64,000 nt of DNA from Bacillota bacterium (GTDB lineage: Bacteria; Bacillota_I; Bacilli_A; RF39; UBA660), in contig SVAL01000003.1 of NCBI GenBank assembly GCA_015059405.1, positions 1 to 64,000 on the forward strand, given 5' to 3'. The notes beneath the pieces were generated by a model that was not told the origin of the DNA, made no database searches, and was given only the letters and a program-made list of their open reading frames with translations. Below, piece by piece: positions 53,305 through 62,981 of this stretch. Numbering within the stretch: the first letter of the stretch is position 1; each line of letters starts with the position of its first letter. A program made the position numbers and the translations under genes.

Positions 53305-55168
53305 CTTTATTTTCCTTCTTTAAATGCATAAGTAACATTGTTATATCACTAGGATTAACACCACTAATACGCATTGCTTGTCCTACTGAAATTGGTCTAA
53401 TATCATTTAATTTTTGTCTTGCTTCACTAGCTAAATTAATAACTTTAGAGTAATCTATATCTTCTGGTATTTTAATATTTTCATATTCAAGCATCTTTTC
53501 TGCTTCTTGTACTGCTTTTTTAATATATCCTTCATATTTAATATTAATTTCTACTTGTTCCAAAACCTCATCACTATATTCAAAATCTATAAATTTTAAT
53601 ACATCTTTTATAGATATTTCAGGTCTTTTTATTAAATTATATAAAGTAATACCATCAAGTAAAGGTGTTGAATTTAAACTAGTTAAATAATCATTTATTT
53701 CTTTTTTAGGAGTTATTTTATTAATTCTTAATTTTTCTTCTAACTCACTTATATCAGATAATTTTTTTTCAAACAAACTATATTCTCGATCACTAACAAG
53801 ACCTATATCATGACCATATTTTCTAAGCCTTATATCACAATTATCATGTCTAAGAAGAAGTCTATATTCTGCACGAGAAGTAAGTAAACGATATGGATCA
53901 ATTACTCCTTTTACAATTAAATCATCTATTAAAACACCTATATAAGATTCATTTCTTTTTAAAATTAATGCATCTTTTCCATCTAATTTCATACATGCAT
54001 TTATACCAGCAATCAATCCTTGCCCTGCAGCTTCCTCATAACCACTAGTACCATTAATTTGACCAGCAGTAAATAAATTTTCTATAACTTTTGTTTCTAA
54101 ACTAGGTTTTAGTTGCATTGAATCAATCGCATCATACTCAATCGCATATGCATATTTATTAATTATTGCATTTTCTAATCCTGGTAAACTATGTACCATC
54201 TTTTCTTGAACATCATGAGGCATACTAGTAGAAAAACCTTGAATATATATATCATCATAATAAATACTTTCTGGTTCTAAAAACAATTGATGTTTTTCTT
54301 TATCTGCAAATCTAACAATCTTATCTTCAATACTAGGACAATATCTAGGTCCTACTCCTTCAACATATCCTCCATACATACTTGATTTATCAAGATTAGC
54401 TTTAATAATTTCATGAGTTTCTGGAGTTGTATAAATCAAATGACAAGGTAATTGATCTTCTGGATTATAAGAAATATTATTAGAAACAGAAAAGTTATAA
54501 CATTCATCACTTCCTGGTTCTAAACTAGCCTTAGAAAAATCTATGCTACTTTTTTCGATTCTAGGAGGAGTTCCTGTTTTTAATCTCTTTATAGTAAATC
54601 CAAGTTCTCTTAATTTATCACTTAAATGTAAAGACGGTTTTTCATCATGTGGACCACTACTTATTTTAGTTGAACCATATAAAACAGCACCTTTTAAATA
54701 AGTACCAGTTGTTAAAATGACACATTTAGAAGTTATTTCTTCTCCATTTGCTAATCTAACACCACAAACTAAATTTTCATTTACAATTAAATCTTCTACC
54801 ATTCCTTCTAAAATAGTAAGATTTTCTTGATTTCTAAGAGTTTTTAATATTTCTTTTTTATATGTAACTTTATCAGCTTGAGCACGAAGAGCTCTAACAG
54901 CAGGACCTTTCTTAGTATTTAACATCTTCATTTGTAAGAAACTTTTATCAGTATTCTTACCCATTTCTCCACCTAAAGCATCTATTTCACGTACAACTAT
55001 ACCTTTAGCTGGACCACCAATTGATGGGTTACAAGGCATATCACCAATATTTTCAATATTACCAGTAACTAATAAAGTTTTCTTACCTAACCTACTACTA
55101 GATAAACATGCTTCTATTCCTGCATGACCTCCACCTACTACAATAATATCGTAATTCATTATCATCAC
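53297..55168 (-). CDS. mnmG: tRNA uridine-5-carboxymethylaminomethyl(34) synthesis enzyme MnmG
   Basis: DIIVVGGGHAGIEACLSSSRLGKKTLLVTGN; CNPSIGGPAKGIVVREIDALGG. Confidence 0.98.
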   Translation of the reverse strand: MMIMNYDIIVVGGGHAGIEACLSSSRLGKKTLLVTGNIENIGDMPCNPSIGGPAKGIVVREIDALGGEMGKNTDKSFLQMKMLNTKKGPAVRALRAQADKVTYKKEILKTLRNQENLTILEGMVEDLIVNENLVCGVRLANGEEITSKCVILTTGTYLKGAVLYGSTKISSGPHDEKPSLHLSDKLRELGFTIKRLKTGTPPRIEKSSIDFSKASLEPGSDECYNFSVSNNISYNPEDQLPCHLIYTTPETHEIIKANLDKSSMYGGYVEGVGPRYCPSIEDKIVRFADKEKHQLFLEPESIYYDDIYIQGFSTSMPHDVQEKMVHSLPGLENAIINKYAYAIEYDAIDSMQLKPSLETKVIENLFTAGQINGTSGYEEAAGQGLIAGINACMKLDGKDALILKRNESYIGVLIDDLIVKGVIDPYRLLTSRAEYRLLLRHDNCDIRLRKYGHDIGLVSDREYSLFEKKLSDISELEEKLRINKITPKKEINDYLTSLNSTPLLDGITLYNLIKRPEISIKDVLKFIDFEYSDEVLEQVEINIKYEGYIKKAVQEAEKMLEYENIKIPEDIDYSKVINLASEARQKLNDIRPISVGQAMRISGVNPSDITMLLMHLKKENKDE

Positions 55169-55171
55169 TTC

Positions 55172-56527
55172 CTATTTACCAAGACAAAATTGACTAAATA
55201 ATTGATCAATTAATTCATCACTATAAGTATCCCCTATTATTTCCCCTAATTTTGTCCATATTCTTTTTATATCTATCTCAATTAAATCTACAGGATCTTC
55301 TCTTTTTACAGCTTCTTCTACTTCTTTTAAGATAGTTAAACATTCTTTTGCTAAAGTAATTTGTCTAATATTACTTAAATAATTATAATCACTTTGTTCA
55401 ATTCTATCTAAATTAAACAATTCTTTAATTTTGTCTTTTAATACATCGATTTTATCAAATTCCACAGTATTTATCTCAATAATATTATCATTATCTATTA
55501 AATTAATATCCAATTTTCTTTCTAAATCACACTTATTTATAACAACAATGCTATTTCTATTTTTAACTTTATCTAAAAGTTCCTTATCATAATCACTTAA
55601 TTCTTCATTATTATTTAGTACTACTATTATTAAATCAGCATTTTCTAATTCTTCTAAACTTCTATTAACACCAATTTTTTCAACAATATCATCTGTTTCT
55701 CTAATACCTGCCGTATCTACCAACTTTAATAAAATACCATCAAGATTTATTTCACCTTCAACAATATCACGAGTAGTTCCTGCAATATCAGTAACAATAG
55801 CTTTATCATAATCAAGAAGTTTATTTAAAATACTACTCTTTCCCACATTAGGACGTCCTACTATAACTGTTTTTATACCATCCCTAATTATTTTACCATT
55901 TTCACTTTCATTAACTATTTTCTCAAGTTTTTCTCTAATATTTTTCATTTCATCTTTTATATTTTCTACAGTCATAACAGCAATATCTTCATATTCTGGA
56001 TAATCAATATTTACTTCTATACTAGCAAGAAGTTCAAGTAATTCTTGTCTAAAACTCCTAATAATATTACTTACTCTACCCTCTAACTGATTAATAGATA
56101 ATTTTCTAGCTTTATCAGTTTTAGCATTTATAATATCCATAATAGATTCTGCTTCTACTAAATCAATTCTTCCATTTAAAAAAGCTCTTTTAGTAAATTC
56201 ACCTGCTTCTGCAAGTCTTGCTCCATTCAATAATAACAATTCTAAAATTTTATTAGTTGTTGCAATACCACCATGGCAATTAATTTCAACCACATCTTCA
56301 CGAGTAAAAGTCCTAGGGGCTTTCATGATAGAAACTAAAACTTCGTCTATAACTTCATCTTTATCAACAATATATCCATAATTAATAGTATGAGTATCAA
56401 CTTTTTCTAAATTTTTACCTTTAAATATAGAATTAACTATCTTTATAGACTCTTTACCACTAACTCTAACAATAGAAATAGCTCCTACTCCTAAAGTAGT
56501 AGAAATACCAGCAATAGTATCATTCAT
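55172..56527 (-). CDS. mnmE: tRNA modification GTPase MnmE
   Basis: MNDTIAGISTTLGVGAISIVRVSG; GRPNVGKSSILN; C-terminal FCLGK. Confidence 0.98.
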   Translation of the reverse strand: MNDTIAGISTTLGVGAISIVRVSGKESIKIVNSIFKGKNLEKVDTHTINYGYIVDKDEVIDEVLVSIMKAPRTFTREDVVEINCHGGIATTNKILELLLLNGARLAEAGEFTKRAFLNGRIDLVEAESIMDIINAKTDKARKLSINQLEGRVSNIIRSFRQELLELLASIEVNIDYPEYEDIAVMTVENIKDEMKNIREKLEKIVNESENGKIIRDGIKTVIVGRPNVGKSSILNKLLDYDKAIVTDIAGTTRDIVEGEINLDGILLKLVDTAGIRETDDIVEKIGVNRSLEELENADLIIVVLNNNEELSDYDKELLDKVKNRNSIVVINKCDLERKLDINLIDNDNIIEINTVEFDKIDVLKDKIKELFNLDRIEQSDYNYLSNIRQITLAKECLTILKEVEEAVKREDPVDLIEIDIKRIWTKLGEIIGDTYSDELIDQLFSQFCLGK

Positions 56528-56600
56528 AAAATCACCTCTTTTTTAATTATAACATTAAAATCTAGCATATTATATCACACTAATAAAAAAAAGAGAACAA

Positions 56601-57215
56601 TTATTTGTCCTCTTTACTTTTAATTACTACATAACGGTTAGGTTCTTCCCCTTCACTTTCTGTATAAACAAATTTATGATCAGTTAAAATGTTATGTACA
56701 ATTCTTCTTTCATACGAATTCATTGGATCTAGCTTAGCATCAATTTTAGTTTTAGATACTTCTCTTGCTACTCTCTTAGCTAAACTTTCTAATCTCTTTT
56801 GTTGTTTTAATTTATATTCTGCTACATCTAAGTTAAATCTAAAAGGTTTCCCAATTTCGTTTTGAATCATTTGTTTAACAATTAATGAAAGAGCATCTAT
56901 AGTTCTACCATTTTTACCTATTAAAATATTATTATTTTCACTATATAAAACTATATTTAATATACCATTTCTTTCTTTTACTTCTATTTTTGATTCAATT
57001 CCCATACTAGAAGTAATCTTTAAAATAGATTCTTTAACAAAAGATACAACATCACTATTTTTAAATACTTCTAATATTACTTTTTTACTTTTAAAAAGTC
57101 CACCCTTTTGTTCTTTTTCATTAATAATTAATTCATCTTCTGATAAATTTAATTCACTAAGAGCTAATTCAATAGCTTCTTCTCTAGTTTTTCCAACAAA
57201 TTCATACTTATTCAT
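56601..57215 (-). CDS. jag: Jag/KhpB RNA-binding protein (Jag_N-KH-R3H)
   Basis: VLYSENNNILIGKNGRTIDALSLIVKQ; R3H region MNSYERRIVHNILTDHKFVYTESEGEEPNRYVVIK. Confidence 0.95.
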   Translation of the reverse strand: MNKYEFVGKTREEAIELALSELNLSEDELIINEKEQKGGLFKSKKVILEVFKNSDVVSFVKESILKITSSMGIESKIEVKERNGILNIVLYSENNNILIGKNGRTIDALSLIVKQMIQNEIGKPFRFNLDVAEYKLKQQKRLESLAKRVAREVSKTKIDAKLDPMNSYERRIVHNILTDHKFVYTESEGEEPNRYVVIKSKEDK

Positions 57216-58137
57216 TTACATCTTTTCTCCTTTTTACTAATAAATTTTGACCAACAGTAAATAAATTACTTGTTAACCAATATATATCTAATGCTGCTGT
57301 CATAAATACAGACATGAAAACGATCATTCCAACCATCATTCTATTCATCATTCTAGTTTGATCATTTTGAGCACTTGAAACATTTAATTTAAATGATAAA
57401 TATGTAATTAATCCTAGAATAACAACTAATATTAAATACATGAAATTTCCATTTTGTAATGCTGTCCAAGGAGTTGTACCAAGTTGTAATCCAAATAATG
57501 TATCTTCAAAAATTGCAGGTACTCTATTAATAGCTTCTAAAAATGCTATAAATATAGGTAATTGTAAAAATGCATAAATACAACCTGAAGCTGGTGAAAT
57601 ATCATATTTTTTATACACCATACTTATTTCTTGTGACTTTTTAAACATTGATTCACTATCATTTTTACCTTCAAATTTCTTTTCAATTCTATCAAGTTCA
57701 GGTTTTGCCTTAGCAAGTAACTCAGATTGCATAGCTGTCTTTCTAGTTATTGGAATAGAAATTGCTCTAATAGCTAAACTAGCAATTATCAATGCTAAAC
57801 CATAATTTTTAACTAAATTACCTATAGTTAAAATTAACCATGCTAAAGGTTTTACAAATACATTAGTCCATAAACCTTCATCTTTACCAGTATTAAACTT
57901 ATATTTATTACATTCAGGTAATTTTTCTAATTCACCTTTTTCTAAATGCTTTTCATAAATTTTAATTGTTTCTTCATCAGTTGGTCTACATAAAATATTT
58001 TCAGTTAAGCTTTGACCTGTTACAGGATTAACAACAGCTTTTCCATCTTTATCCTCTAAATTTTTAGTACATCCAGTAGTTAATGCTATTACCAACAAAA
58101 GTACCATTAACAACTTTTTCTTTTTATTTAATTTCAT
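57208..58137 (-). CDS. yidC: membrane protein insertase YidC/SpoIIIJ (lipoprotein)
   Basis: Lipobox ALTTGC; YGLALIIASLAIRAISIPITRKTAMQS. Confidence 0.95.
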   Translation of the reverse strand: MKLNKKKKLLMVLLLVIALTTGCTKNLEDKDGKAVVNPVTGQSLTENILCRPTDEETIKIYEKHLEKGELEKLPECNKYKFNTGKDEGLWTNVFVKPLAWLILTIGNLVKNYGLALIIASLAIRAISIPITRKTAMQSELLAKAKPELDRIEKKFEGKNDSESMFKKSQEISMVYKKYDISPASGCIYAFLQLPIFIAFLEAINRVPAIFEDTLFGLQLGTTPWTALQNGNFMYLILVVILGLITYLSFKLNVSSAQNDQTRMMNRMMVGMIVFMSVFMTAALDIYWLTSNLFTVGQNLLVKRRKDVNE

Positions 58138-58138
58138 T

Positions 58139-58480
58139 TTAATTCTCCTTGTATCTATTTATCTTATTAATAGTATTTTCAAAAGATATCTTAATCTCAG
58201 AAAAAACTGCATTTGTATAATTACTCCTAATTATTATAATATAATCCATCCCATTTTGATAGTTTTTTTTATAATTATCTATAATCATACGCATTTGTCT
58301 CTTTACCTTATTACGAATAACAGCATTCCCTACTTTTTTACCAACAGAAATACCAAATCTATAATGATCCAAATCATTTTTTAAAGTATAAATAACAAAA
58401 TAACTATTTTTATAATATTTACCTTTATTAATGATATTAGTAAAATCAACGTGTTCTTTAACTATAAATTTCTTTTTCAT
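58139..58480 (-). CDS. rnpA: ribonuclease P protein component
   Basis: RFGISVGKKVGNAVIRNKVKRQMR; start 58480 with SD GAGGTG. Confidence 0.95.
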   Translation of the reverse strand: MKKKFIVKEHVDFTNIINKGKYYKNSYFVIYTLKNDLDHYRFGISVGKKVGNAVIRNKVKRQMRMIIDNYKKNYQNGMDYIIIIRSNYTNAVFSEIKISFENTINKINRYKEN

Positions 58481-58544
58481 AAAACACCTCGTGTAACTAT
58501 TATACAAAATAAACCAAAAAAAAACTACTTTTATCAGTAGTTTA

Positions 58545-58667
58545 TTATTTAACTAATTCTTTACGACCTTTTTTTCTACGACTATTTAATACTTTTGATT
58601 TAATACGTGCAAAAAATCCATGTTTCTTAGCTCTTTTTCTATTATTTGGTTGATAAGTACGTTTCAT
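58545..58667 (-). CDS. rpmH: 50S ribosomal protein L34 (40 aa)
   Basis: [40 protein letters not shown]; start 58667. Confidence 0.95.
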   Translation of the reverse strand: MKRTYQPNNRKRAKKHGFFARIKSKVLNSRRKKGRKELVK

Positions 58668-58792
58668 TAATTCCACCTCCAAACTAAAATCTACATTATT
58701 ATAATAATAAAACACCTTATTTGTCAACATAATTTGATTAACAAGAATATTTATACTCATTTTTTCTATCCTTATATATATATTATAAAAAC

Positions 58793-58975
58793 TTTATCTA
58801 CAAAAAATGTGGAAAAAATACAAAAAATAGACTTTTAACAATTTCCACACCATGTTAATAACTATTTTTATACTTGTGATAAAAAATTTGTGGAAAATGT
58901 GGAAAACTAAGTTTTTTTCATATATAATAACAAATAAACATGTGGAAAAGACTGTGGACAATCTGTTGAAAACTT
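58793..58975. promoter_or_regulatory. replication origin (DnaA-box cluster upstream of dnaA)
   Basis: TTATCTACA, TGTGGAAAA at 58808, 58889, 58898 and 58941, TGTGATAAA, TGTGGACAA. Confidence 0.85.
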
Positions 58976-59062
58976 TTTTTTAGTTTTTTATGTTTCTTTT
59001 TTACACAATTTAAGATACAATAATTTTGAAATTTAATTCTTATAACCGGGGGGAGTGGTAAT

Positions 59063-60424
59063 ATGGATAAAGATCTTTTATGGTCTAATATTTTAGACAA
59101 AATTAAAACTGAACTTAATTCATTGGCATACCAAACTTGGTTTTCAGAAACAGAACTATATAAATTAGATGGTGGAGTAGCAAAAATAATAGTTCCATAT
59201 GCAATTCATAAACAACATATTATTAATAATTACAAAGATTTATTAAATAAATGCTTTTTAGAACAAACTAATATGAATTATGAATTAGAACTATTATTAA
59301 AAGAAGATATTGTAGAAGAACAACCTCAAATCATTGAAACTTTTAAAACAGAGGAAACAAATGAAACATATCATATTAGTAGCAATTTATTACCAAAATA
59401 TACATTTGAAAACTTTGTAGTAGGTAATAGTAATAGATTTGCTCATGCCGCTGCACTTGCTGTTGCTGAAGATCCAGGTCGTATCTACAACCCTTTATTT
59501 ATATACGGAAACAGTGGGTTAGGTAAAACTCACTTAATGCATGCAATAGGTAATTATATTGTTAAAAATAGTAATAAAAAAGTTTTATATATAACAAGTG
59601 AACAATTTGTAAATGATTTTGTATCAATGAATAGAAAAGATGATTCAGGTACAAATTTCAACTATGTAGAATTTTTTAAACATAAATATCGTAATATCGA
59701 TGTATTAATAATTGATGATATTCAATATTTAGGTGGAGCAACAGAAACACAAAAAGAGTTTTTCCACACATTTAATACCTTATATGAAGGAAATAAACAA
59801 ATAATTATATCTTCTGATTCATCACCAGATGATTTAAAAAAGCTAGAAGATCGATTAAGAACAAGGTTTGGATGGGGATTAGCTGTTGATATATTTCCTC
59901 CTGATTTAGAATTAAGAGCTGCTATTATAAAGAAAAAGATAGTAGGGGAAGATATATCAAAACCAATACCTGAAGAAGTAATAGAATATATGGCTGCAAC
60001 AATCAGCGGTAATATAAGAAATCTAGAAGGTGCTTTAACAAGATTAGTTGCTTACTCAGCAACATGGGGTAGTGATATAACACTTCCACTTGCACAAGAA
60101 GCTTTAAAAGACTATGCAAATAAAGGATTAATAAGTGAAAAAAATGATGTTGCTAAAATCCAAAAGGTAGTCGCAGACTATTTCCAAATATCAATTGATG
60201 ATTTAAGAGGAAAGAAAAGAAGTTCAAATATATCTTTTCCTAGACAAATAGCAATGTATCTCTGTAGAAAACTTACAGATGAATCTTTTCCTAAAATAGG
60301 TATTGAATTTGGTGGAAAAGACCATACTACAGTAATGCATTCTTGTGATAAGATAGAAAAAGAAATAAAAAACAATAAAGAACTCGCAAAAACTATTGAT
60401 AAACTACAAAAAGAAATTCATTAA
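59063..60424 (+). CDS. dnaA: chromosomal replication initiator DnaA
   Basis: KYTFENFVVGNSNRFAHAAALAVAEDPGRIYNPLFIYGNSGLGKTHLMHAIGN; C-terminal GGKDHTTVMHSCDKI. Confidence 0.98.
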   Translation: MDKDLLWSNILDKIKTELNSLAYQTWFSETELYKLDGGVAKIIVPYAIHKQHIINNYKDLLNKCFLEQTNMNYELELLLKEDIVEEQPQIIETFKTEETNETYHISSNLLPKYTFENFVVGNSNRFAHAAALAVAEDPGRIYNPLFIYGNSGLGKTHLMHAIGNYIVKNSNKKVLYITSEQFVNDFVSMNRKDDSGTNFNYVEFFKHKYRNIDVLIIDDIQYLGGATETQKEFFHTFNTLYEGNKQIIISSDSSPDDLKKLEDRLRTRFGWGLAVDIFPPDLELRAAIIKKKIVGEDISKPIPEEVIEYMAATISGNIRNLEGALTRLVAYSATWGSDITLPLAQEALKDYANKGLISEKNDVAKIQKVVADYFQISIDDLRGKKRSSNISFPRQIAMYLCRKLTDESFPKIGIEFGGKDHTTVMHSCDKIEKEIKNNKELAKTIDKLQKEIH

Positions 60425-60525
60425 TTGTGAATAAAATATTCTTTTCCACAAGTTATCAACAGGAAAAAAATCATAAAAACCTTTAAAAATAAGGCTATAA
60501 ATAACTTATCAACAGTTTCAACTGT
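60425..60525. promoter_or_regulatory. second DnaA-box cluster between dnaA and dnaN
   Basis: TGTGAATAA (60427), TTTTCCACA (60443), TTATCAACA twice. Confidence 0.65.
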
Positions 60526-60574
60526 AATAATATAAAAAACATAATAAATAATAAAAAGAAAGAAGGAATTAAAA

Positions 60575-61699
60575 ATGAAATTAACTATTAAAAAAGATTT
60601 ATTATTAGATAATTTAAATAAAGTATCAAAAGCAATTTCTACAAAAAACTTAATACCTATACTTGCTGGTATTAAATTTGAATTAAAAGAAGAAGGTTTA
60701 ACATTAACAGCATCTGATAATGATATAACTATTCAAACTTTTATTCCTGTTAATAATGATGATATGACTATTGAAAAAGAAGGTATTATAATTATTCAAG
60801 GTAAATATATATTAGATATAGTTAAAAAATTACCAGATGAATATATTAATATTGAAGTAATAGATGACTTAAAAATTCTTATTTCCACAAAAAACAGTGA
60901 ATTTAATTTAAATGGTATTAGTCAAAATGAATATCCTAAAATTAATTTAGAAGTAAAAGAAGATTTTGTTTTAATTAATAATAGAGTATTTAAAAGTATC
61001 ATTAATCAAACATCTTTTGCAACATCTAATGATGAATCAAGACAAATACTAACAGGAATTAATTTTAAGATTAATGGAAATATAATGGAATGTAATGCTA
61101 CTGACTCATATCGTTTAGCTAGAAAAGTAATTACTTTAAAAAATCCAAGTGAAGAAAACTATAATGTAGTTATTCCTAGTAAAAATGTTATTGAATTTTC
61201 TAGAATATTAAATGATAATGATAATGACATAGAAGTACATATCTTCAATAATAAAATCTTATTTAAATATGATAATATTATCTTCCAATCTAGATTAATT
61301 AGTGGAAGTTATCCAAATACTTCTAACTTATTCCCAAATGAATGTATGTTAAAAGTAACAGTTAATTTAAATGATTTATATGATGTTATAGATAGAGCAA
61401 GTATTCTTACTTCCGATAAAGATAAAAATATCGTTACATTAGAAACAAATAATAATACTCTATATATGAGATCTTCATCAGCAGAAATTGGACGTGTAGA
61501 AGAAAAAATGGATATAGAAAAAGATAATGATGAAAATATAAAAATTTCTTTCAGTGCTAGATATATGATGGAAGCATTAAAATCATTTACTGGTACTCAT
61601 GTAGAATTAAGTTTTGTAGGAGAAGTAAAACCTATAATTATTAAAGAAAAAGATGATGACGAATTAACTCAATTAGTACTTCCAATAAGAACTTACTAA
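60575..61699 (+). CDS. dnaN: DNA polymerase III subunit beta (sliding clamp)
   Basis: MKLTIKKDLLLDNLNKVSKAISTKNLIPILAGIKFE...; C-terminal QLVLPIRTY. Confidence 0.97.
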   Translation: MKLTIKKDLLLDNLNKVSKAISTKNLIPILAGIKFELKEEGLTLTASDNDITIQTFIPVNNDDMTIEKEGIIIIQGKYILDIVKKLPDEYINIEVIDDLKILISTKNSEFNLNGISQNEYPKINLEVKEDFVLINNRVFKSIINQTSFATSNDESRQILTGINFKINGNIMECNATDSYRLARKVITLKNPSEENYNVVIPSKNVIEFSRILNDNDNDIEVHIFNNKILFKYDNIIFQSRLISGSYPNTSNLFPNECMLKVTVNLNDLYDVIDRASILTSDKDKNIVTLETNNNTLYMRSSSAEIGRVEEKMDIEKDNDENIKISFSARYMMEALKSFTGTHVELSFVGEVKPIIIKEKDDDELTQLVLPIRTY

Positions 61700-61793
61700 A
61701 ATTAGTTAATAAAAGACAAATTTCAACAAATATAGACAAAAAGTTATGGTAAATATATATCATAACTTTTTTAGTTATATGAGGGGGAAATTT

Positions 61794-62246
61794 ATGAAAG
61801 AATATGAAATTAATGAAGAAACAATGGCAATAATACCAATAAGTTATAATCAGACACTAGTGAAAGAATTAGAAAATGAATATTTAATAGAAAAAAAAGC
61901 ATATGAAATAATGGAAGATAGTTGTGAATATTATGGAAGTACATATAAAGGAAGATTAACCGCAGCTAAAAAAATGTTAAATAGTTCTTATAAAATACCA
62001 ATAATTATAGAAGAAAGTGAAAATATTATCTTTTTTCCAACTAAATCCAGCCTTTTAGAAGACTGTTGTTGGATAAACTATAATTATATTAAAAAATATG
62101 AAAAGTGCGAAAAAGGGGTTAAAATAACCTTTAAAAATAATAATGAAATTATAGTAGAAATGTCAAAATTGTCATTAGATAATCAAATATCACGTTCAAG
62201 TATGCTAGAATTAACATCAAGAAAGAGAAAAATAAGTAAAAAATAA
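61794..62246 (+). CDS. ComK-family competence transcription factor homologue (short)
   Basis: YEINEETMAIIPI / IMEDSCEYYGSTYKGRLTAAKKMLNSSYKIPIIIEESENIIFFPTKSSLLEDCCWINYNYI aligns by eye with B. subtilis ComK; ATG 61794 with SD GAGGGGG. Confidence 0.85.
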   Translation: MKEYEINEETMAIIPISYNQTLVKELENEYLIEKKAYEIMEDSCEYYGSTYKGRLTAAKKMLNSSYKIPIIIEESENIIFFPTKSSLLEDCCWINYNYIKKYEKCEKGVKITFKNNNEIIVEMSKLSLDNQISRSSMLELTSRKRKISKK

Positions 62247-62251
62247 TAGTA

Positions 62252-62280
62252 ATATCCACAAATAATGTGGATATTTTTAA
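62252..62280 (+). terminator. intrinsic terminator whose stem is a DnaA-box-like palindrome
   Basis: AATATCCACAAATAATGTGGATATTTTT. Confidence 0.75.
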
Positions 62281-62358
62281 ATCTTATTAACAAAATATTA
62301 AAAACATATTGACTATTTATATACTTAGTATTAAAATGTAACTATGTGGGAGGTAGTT

Positions 62359-62796
62359 ATGAAAATATGGGAATGGACTGAAAAAGAATATTTTTTAATA
62401 ACTTTAACAGAAGAACAGGCATATGAAAAAATTAAAGAATATTATAAAAAAGAAGGTTTTAAAGGGGAAATTAACTTTGTAAAATATACTTATTCAGTAC
62501 CAGATGGATATGGATTTACAGATGAATATGGAAATATGAAAATTCAATTTATTGACAAAGTAAAAATTCTTAATCAAGAACATAAAAGAATAAAAGAAGT
62601 ACAAGCTAATGATATAGATTTTAGTAGTATATTTTCAAGTTTACTTGAAGATTCAGAATATGAAATTACTACAGATGGTATTCATAAACCATATTTTAAA
62701 TTTAGAATAGTAGATCCTAAAAATAAAGTAGTATCATGTGAAGGATTAAATATATACTTAGTAAAAAAACAAAAGGAAAAAGTATTAAAAAAATAA
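62359..62796 (+). CDS. hypothetical protein
   Basis: ATG 62359 with SD GGGAGG; no recognised family. Confidence 0.65.
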   Translation: MKIWEWTEKEYFLITLTEEQAYEKIKEYYKKEGFKGEINFVKYTYSVPDGYGFTDEYGNMKIQFIDKVKILNQEHKRIKEVQANDIDFSSIFSSLLEDSEYEITTDGIHKPYFKFRIVDPKNKVVSCEGLNIYLVKKQKEKVLKK

Positions 62797-62808
62797 TATA
62801 ATTTTAAA

Positions 62809-62840
62809 ATTATTCACAGAAAAAGTGGATAATTTTTTTT
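62809..62840 (+). terminator. intrinsic terminator with DnaA-box-like arm
   Basis: AAATTATTCACAGAAAAAGTGGATAATTTTTTTT. Confidence 0.75.
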
Positions 62841-62981
62841 ATAAAAAAAATCCTCAAAAAAAACTCTTAAAAAGATGATTTTTCTTTAAAAAATGCCCAA
62901 AAAATGGTATAATATTATTGTATGTAGAGGACTAGTAGTTTAGGGTTAAGGTGAAAATATGAGCATTTTTGATACGTTTAA

